The position numbers and the translations under genes are program-made. Positions 61,609-64,000 of a stretch of 64,000 nt of DNA are shown piece by piece; position 1 is the first letter of the stretch; every line of letters begins with the position of its first letter. Origin of the DNA: Brevundimonas mediterranea (GTDB taxonomy: Bacteria; Pseudomonadota; Alphaproteobacteria; Caulobacterales; Caulobacteraceae); assembly GCF_014196125.1 (NCBI RefSeq), contig NZ_JACIDA010000002.1, positions 186,001 through 250,000 of the forward strand, in the 5' to 3' direction. The notes below the pieces were generated by a model, which saw only the letters and a list, made by a program, of their open reading frames with translations, made no database searches and was not told the DNA's origin.

Positions 61609-62716
61609 TTATGACCTTGCGCCAGCCAAGGACGAAGTCGAGGTCACGATTATCGGTCCCGGCTATGGCGAAGCAATATGCATTCATATCGGCGACGGGC
61701 GCTGGATTCTCGTAGATAGCTGTCGCCCACAGGCGACAGATCTGCCATGCGCCTTGGCATATCTCGCAGATATAGGTGCCGACTTGTCGCTCGTTGCGGG
61801 AGTTGTAATTTCCCACTGGGACGATGATCACGTTCGAGGACTGGGTGATGTGATCGAAGCATGTCCGGATGCCCGGGTTATTGCTTCCAACGCGTTCAAG
61901 AAGGACGAGTTTCACGTTTACGCCGCCGCGCACAAGAACCCGCTCACTGCGAAGGTTAGGGCAGGCGTTAAAGAGTTGCGCAGAGTGTTTGAACTGCTCG
62001 GTGAGCGGCGCACTCCGCTGACCGGGGGGTATCCGGACAGGCAGATCTGGGCACCCGGAAGTATACCCCTTTCCCATGGGGCCGACTTTTCACTCTGGAC
62101 GCTTTCACCCTCCGATGCGGAATACGAGAATTTCTTGACGTGGCTGTCGGAAGAAATTCCCGAGATAACCGAGACCCGTCGAGTTTCAGTTCCTCGGCTT
62201 CGCAACGATCTATCGACAGTCGTACTTCTGTCTGTGGGCGACATCGTAGTGCTCCTTGGAGGAGATCTGGAAGAACACCGAGGTAAGCCAGAATTCGGCT
62301 GGAGCGCCATCCTCTCCAGCACAGGGCGCCATCAATCTAAGGCCTCTCTATTCAAAATCGCCCATCACGGATCCCTGACTGGTCATCATGATGACATCTG
62401 GACGAAACTTCTAGAAAGCGAACCGGTAGCGGTTCTCGCTCCATGGAAGTTAGGCGGAGGGCAATTGCCCAAAAAGTCGGACGTTGAGCGCATTCTTGCT
62501 CTTACGCCGCACGCGCATTCTACTGCTACAGTGCACACAAGGGCGGCGAAGCTGCGGGACTCCATCGTCAAAAGAGAAATCAAGGCGACGACGAAATCGT
62601 TCAGGAGCGCTGCTCAGATACCCGGAATGGTGCGGTTTCGCCGGAACGTTTCGGCCAGCGCCTGGTCAACCGAGCATTTTGGAGCCGCAGTACCACTAGC
62701 GCGTGCTCACGGTTAG
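61583..62716 (+). CDS. Metallo-beta-lactamase-fold hydrolase, ComEC-like (protein C)
   Basis: 377 residues from a TTG at 61583 (an ATG at 61589 is the alternative; AGGG at 61571 suits the TTG better). MBL motifs are clear: an early aspartate in WILVDSCRPQ, the H-x-D-D-D-H metal motif in VVISHWDDDHVRGLGD (H78, D80-82, H83), D228 in LLGGDLEEH and H261/H262 in FKIAHHGSLTGHHD. The GD-plus-HHGS ending is that of the ComEC/Rec2 MBL domain, proposed to be a DNA nuclease, but no membrane helices are present here. It is the last gene of the island. It could act on nucleic acid, a nucleotide signal or another phosphoester. Confidence 0.8.
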   Translation: MQMLFSGTDYDLAPAKDEVEVTIIGPGYGEAICIHIGDGRWILVDSCRPQATDLPCALAYLADIGADLSLVAGVVISHWDDDHVRGLGDVIEACPDARVIASNAFKKDEFHVYAAAHKNPLTAKVRAGVKELRRVFELLGERRTPLTGGYPDRQIWAPGSIPLSHGADFSLWTLSPSDAEYENFLTWLSEEIPEITETRRVSVPRLRNDLSTVVLLSVGDIVVLLGGDLEEHRGKPEFGWSAILSSTGRHQSKASLFKIAHHGSLTGHHDDIWTKLLESEPVAVLAPWKLGGGQLPKKSDVERILALTPHAHSTATVHTRAAKLRDSIVKREIKATTKSFRSAAQIPGMVRFRRNVSASAWSTEHFGAAVPLARAHG

Positions 62717-63034
62717 TCTCGGTTCGGCCGAACGTGATCGAGACGTTTGGACGTGTCTGCAGGCCAAGCCTTACCGACTTCGTCGTCCGCTCGGGAGCGT
62801 CAGGGCTGGCATCCCATCCCAATTCTTTAACGAAACCCCCACCTTTTCAACCCCCTACCGCCCGCAAACACCCCTCAATCCATCACGCCCCAAAACCGTG
62901 CGACACTTCCCGTCCGGTCTTTGACAACCCAATCCCCCACACCCCCACGCCCCGGCCTCGCCGCGCGCGAAATAGACAAATTAGACGAAATAGACTCTCT
63001 TTTTTTCGCAGTGGATCCGTCTATTTCCCCGGCC
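62717..63034. other. Intergenic region after the island
   Basis: These 318 bases between the island and dapE (convergent) hold no gene I can support. They include a C/A-rich stretch around 62850-62960 and the GAAATAGAC repeat cluster at 62969-63027. Confidence 0.5.
62969..63027. repeat. GAAATAGAC direct and inverted repeats
   Basis: GAAATAGAC occurs at 62969-62977 and 62987-62995, with a variant AAATTAGAC at 62978-62986 filling the gap. The reverse complement GTCTATTTC is at 63019-63027, after a run of T. The inverted pair can form a hairpin with the T-run in its loop. It lies just past the dapE stop. Confidence 0.6.
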
Positions 63035-64000
63035 TCACAACCGCTCGAACACCGTCTCGATCACCCGCCGATAGACCGCCGTCAGGGTCTCCAGCTCCGC
63101 CGTCGGCACCCGTTCGTCGATCTGGTGCATGGTCTGGCCGACCAGGCCCAGCTCCAGCACCGGGCACAGGGCGCGGATGAAGCGGGCGTCGGAGGTGCCG
63201 CCGGTGGTCGAGGCCTCGGGCCGGCGGCCGGCGACGGCCTCGACCGCGTCCTGCACCGCTGCGACGAAGACCCCCGGCTCGGTCAGGAAGGCCTCGCCCG
63301 AACACAGGTGGTCCAGGGTGATCTGCAGCCCGGTCTCGCCCTGGATGGCGCCAGCCTCGCGGTTCAGCCAGTCGATCAGCCCGTCCCCCGTATGGCTGGG
63401 GTTGAAGCGGATGTTCAACCGCGCCTTCGCCTCGGCCGGAATGATGTTGGTCGCCGGATTGCCGATGTCGATAGTAGTGATCTCCAGGTTCGACGGGGGG
63501 AAACCTTCGTATCCGTCGTCCAGCACATGGTCGTTGAGCCGGCTCATCAGCCTGGCGATCACCGGCGCCGGATTGGCCGCCCGTTCCGGATAGGCGACGT
63601 GGCCCTGTTTGCCCGTGACCGTGATCCAGGTGTTCAGCGAGCCGCGCCGCCCGACCTTGATCATGTCGCCCAGGTGCTGCGACGACGACGGTTCCCCCAC
63701 CACGCAGGCGTCGATCACTTCGCCCTCGGCCGCCAGGGTCTCGACCACCCGTTTGGTGCCGTGAAGCGCCGGGCCTTCCTCGTCCCCGGTGATCAGGAAG
63801 GAGAGGGAGCCTTCGGGTTCGCCCTCGGCGATGACCTGGGACACGGCGGCGACCCAGGCGGCGATCCCGCCCTTCATGTCCACGGCGCCGCGTCCGTACA
63901 GGACGCCGTCCTTGACCTCGGCGGTGAAGGGTTGCGACGACCACTGTTCGGACGGCCCGGTCGGCACCACGTCCGTATGGCCGGCGAAGCACAGGTTGGG
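63035..64000 (-). CDS. dapE: Succinyl-diaminopimelate desuccinylase (5' end outside the window)
   Basis: The last 321 codons are present; the start lies beyond base 64000. From the window edge the protein reads NLCFAGHTDVVPTGP, with the first metal histidine and aspartate, then GRGAVDMKGGIAAW (second aspartate), LITGDEEGPALHGTK (catalytic Glu pair), GKQGHVAYPERAANP (dimerization domain) and TGGTSDARFIR near the end. These are the DapE signatures. The enzyme makes LL-diaminopimelate for lysine and peptidoglycan. It converges on the island. Confidence 0.95.
   Translation of the reverse strand, partial: PNLCFAGHTDVVPTGPSEQWSSQPFTAEVKDGVLYGRGAVDMKGGIAAWVAAVSQVIAEGEPEGSLSFLITGDEEGPALHGTKRVVETLAAEGEVIDACVVGEPSSSQHLGDMIKVGRRGSLNTWITVTGKQGHVAYPERAANPAPVIARLMSRLNDHVLDDGYEGFPPSNLEITTIDIGNPATNIIPAEAKARLNIRFNPSHTGDGLIDWLNREAGAIQGETGLQITLDHLCSGEAFLTEPGVFVAAVQDAVEAVAGRRPEASTTGGTSDARFIRALCPVLELGLVGQTMHQIDERVPTAELETLTAVYRRVIETVFERL

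Noticed and set aside
1..64000. tRNA, rRNA, CRISPR, transposase or phage genes
   Set aside because: I looked for T-loop GTTCGAATC-type motifs, regularly spaced repeats and transposase or integrase signatures and found none that hold up.

Overview
This is 64 kb of high-GC alphaproteobacterial DNA, most likely a Caulobacterales chromosome (Brevundimonas or a close relative). The support is a PodJ-type polar organizer under CtrA and GANTC-like sites, a Flp pilus operon in Caulobacter cpa order, a large TonB-dependent receptor instead of a SusCD pair, and non-phosphorylative sugar acid pathways. I see no rRNA, tRNA, CRISPR array, phage or insertion sequence.

Positions 1-30,900 form a carbohydrate utilization locus. 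A FadR-type GntR regulator (766-1536) is divergent from a plus-strand run: enolase-superfamily sugar acid dehydratase, aldo/keto reductase, amidohydrolase-type lactonase, MFS transporter, TonB receptor, SDR, FAH-type diketo acid hydrolase, a beta-helix glycosidase (GH141-like) and a GH78 alpha-L-rhamnosidase. A facing minus-strand run (28,941 to 15,961) carries a DUF4432 epimerase-like protein, SDR, CoA-transferase, cytosolic solute-binding-like protein, crotonase, FAH-type dehydratase, 2-hydroxyacid dehydrogenase, glycerate kinase, L-lactate dehydrogenase, GH28 and GH2. A 6-deoxy-sugar mutarotase and a semialdehyde dehydrogenase run divergently at 29,033-30,855. Together these encode extracytoplasmic release of L-fucose and/or L-rhamnose from a pectin-like polymer and its oxidation through acid, keto-deoxy acid and diketo acid to pyruvate plus L-lactate. 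A near-palindrome of the form ATCATAC-GTATTAT recurs before almost every transcription unit and is probably the operator of the GntR protein.

Positions 31,000-46,900 are mostly core genes: HNH endonuclease, a UPF0126 membrane protein, an AlkA-type glycosylase, gluQ, TIGR02186 and TauE/SafE membrane proteins, podJ, small conserved proteins, argF and argD, an M28 peptidase, a tyrosine phosphatase and pabB. Positions 46,850-57,920 hold the Flp pilus genes: two TadE/TadG-like pseudopilins and a secretin N-domain protein on the minus strand, then pilA and cpaA-cpaB-cpaC-cpaD-cpaE-cpaF-tadB-tadC on the plus strand.

Positions 57,930-64,000 hold an SRPBCC protein, a (2Fe-2S)-type protein, an M20 peptidase, a visibly AT-richer three-gene island (60,348-62,716) and the 3' part of dapE. 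The island encodes two uncharacterized proteins and a ComEC-like metallo-beta-lactamase-fold hydrolase with overlapping ends. It is the best candidate here for an undescribed system.
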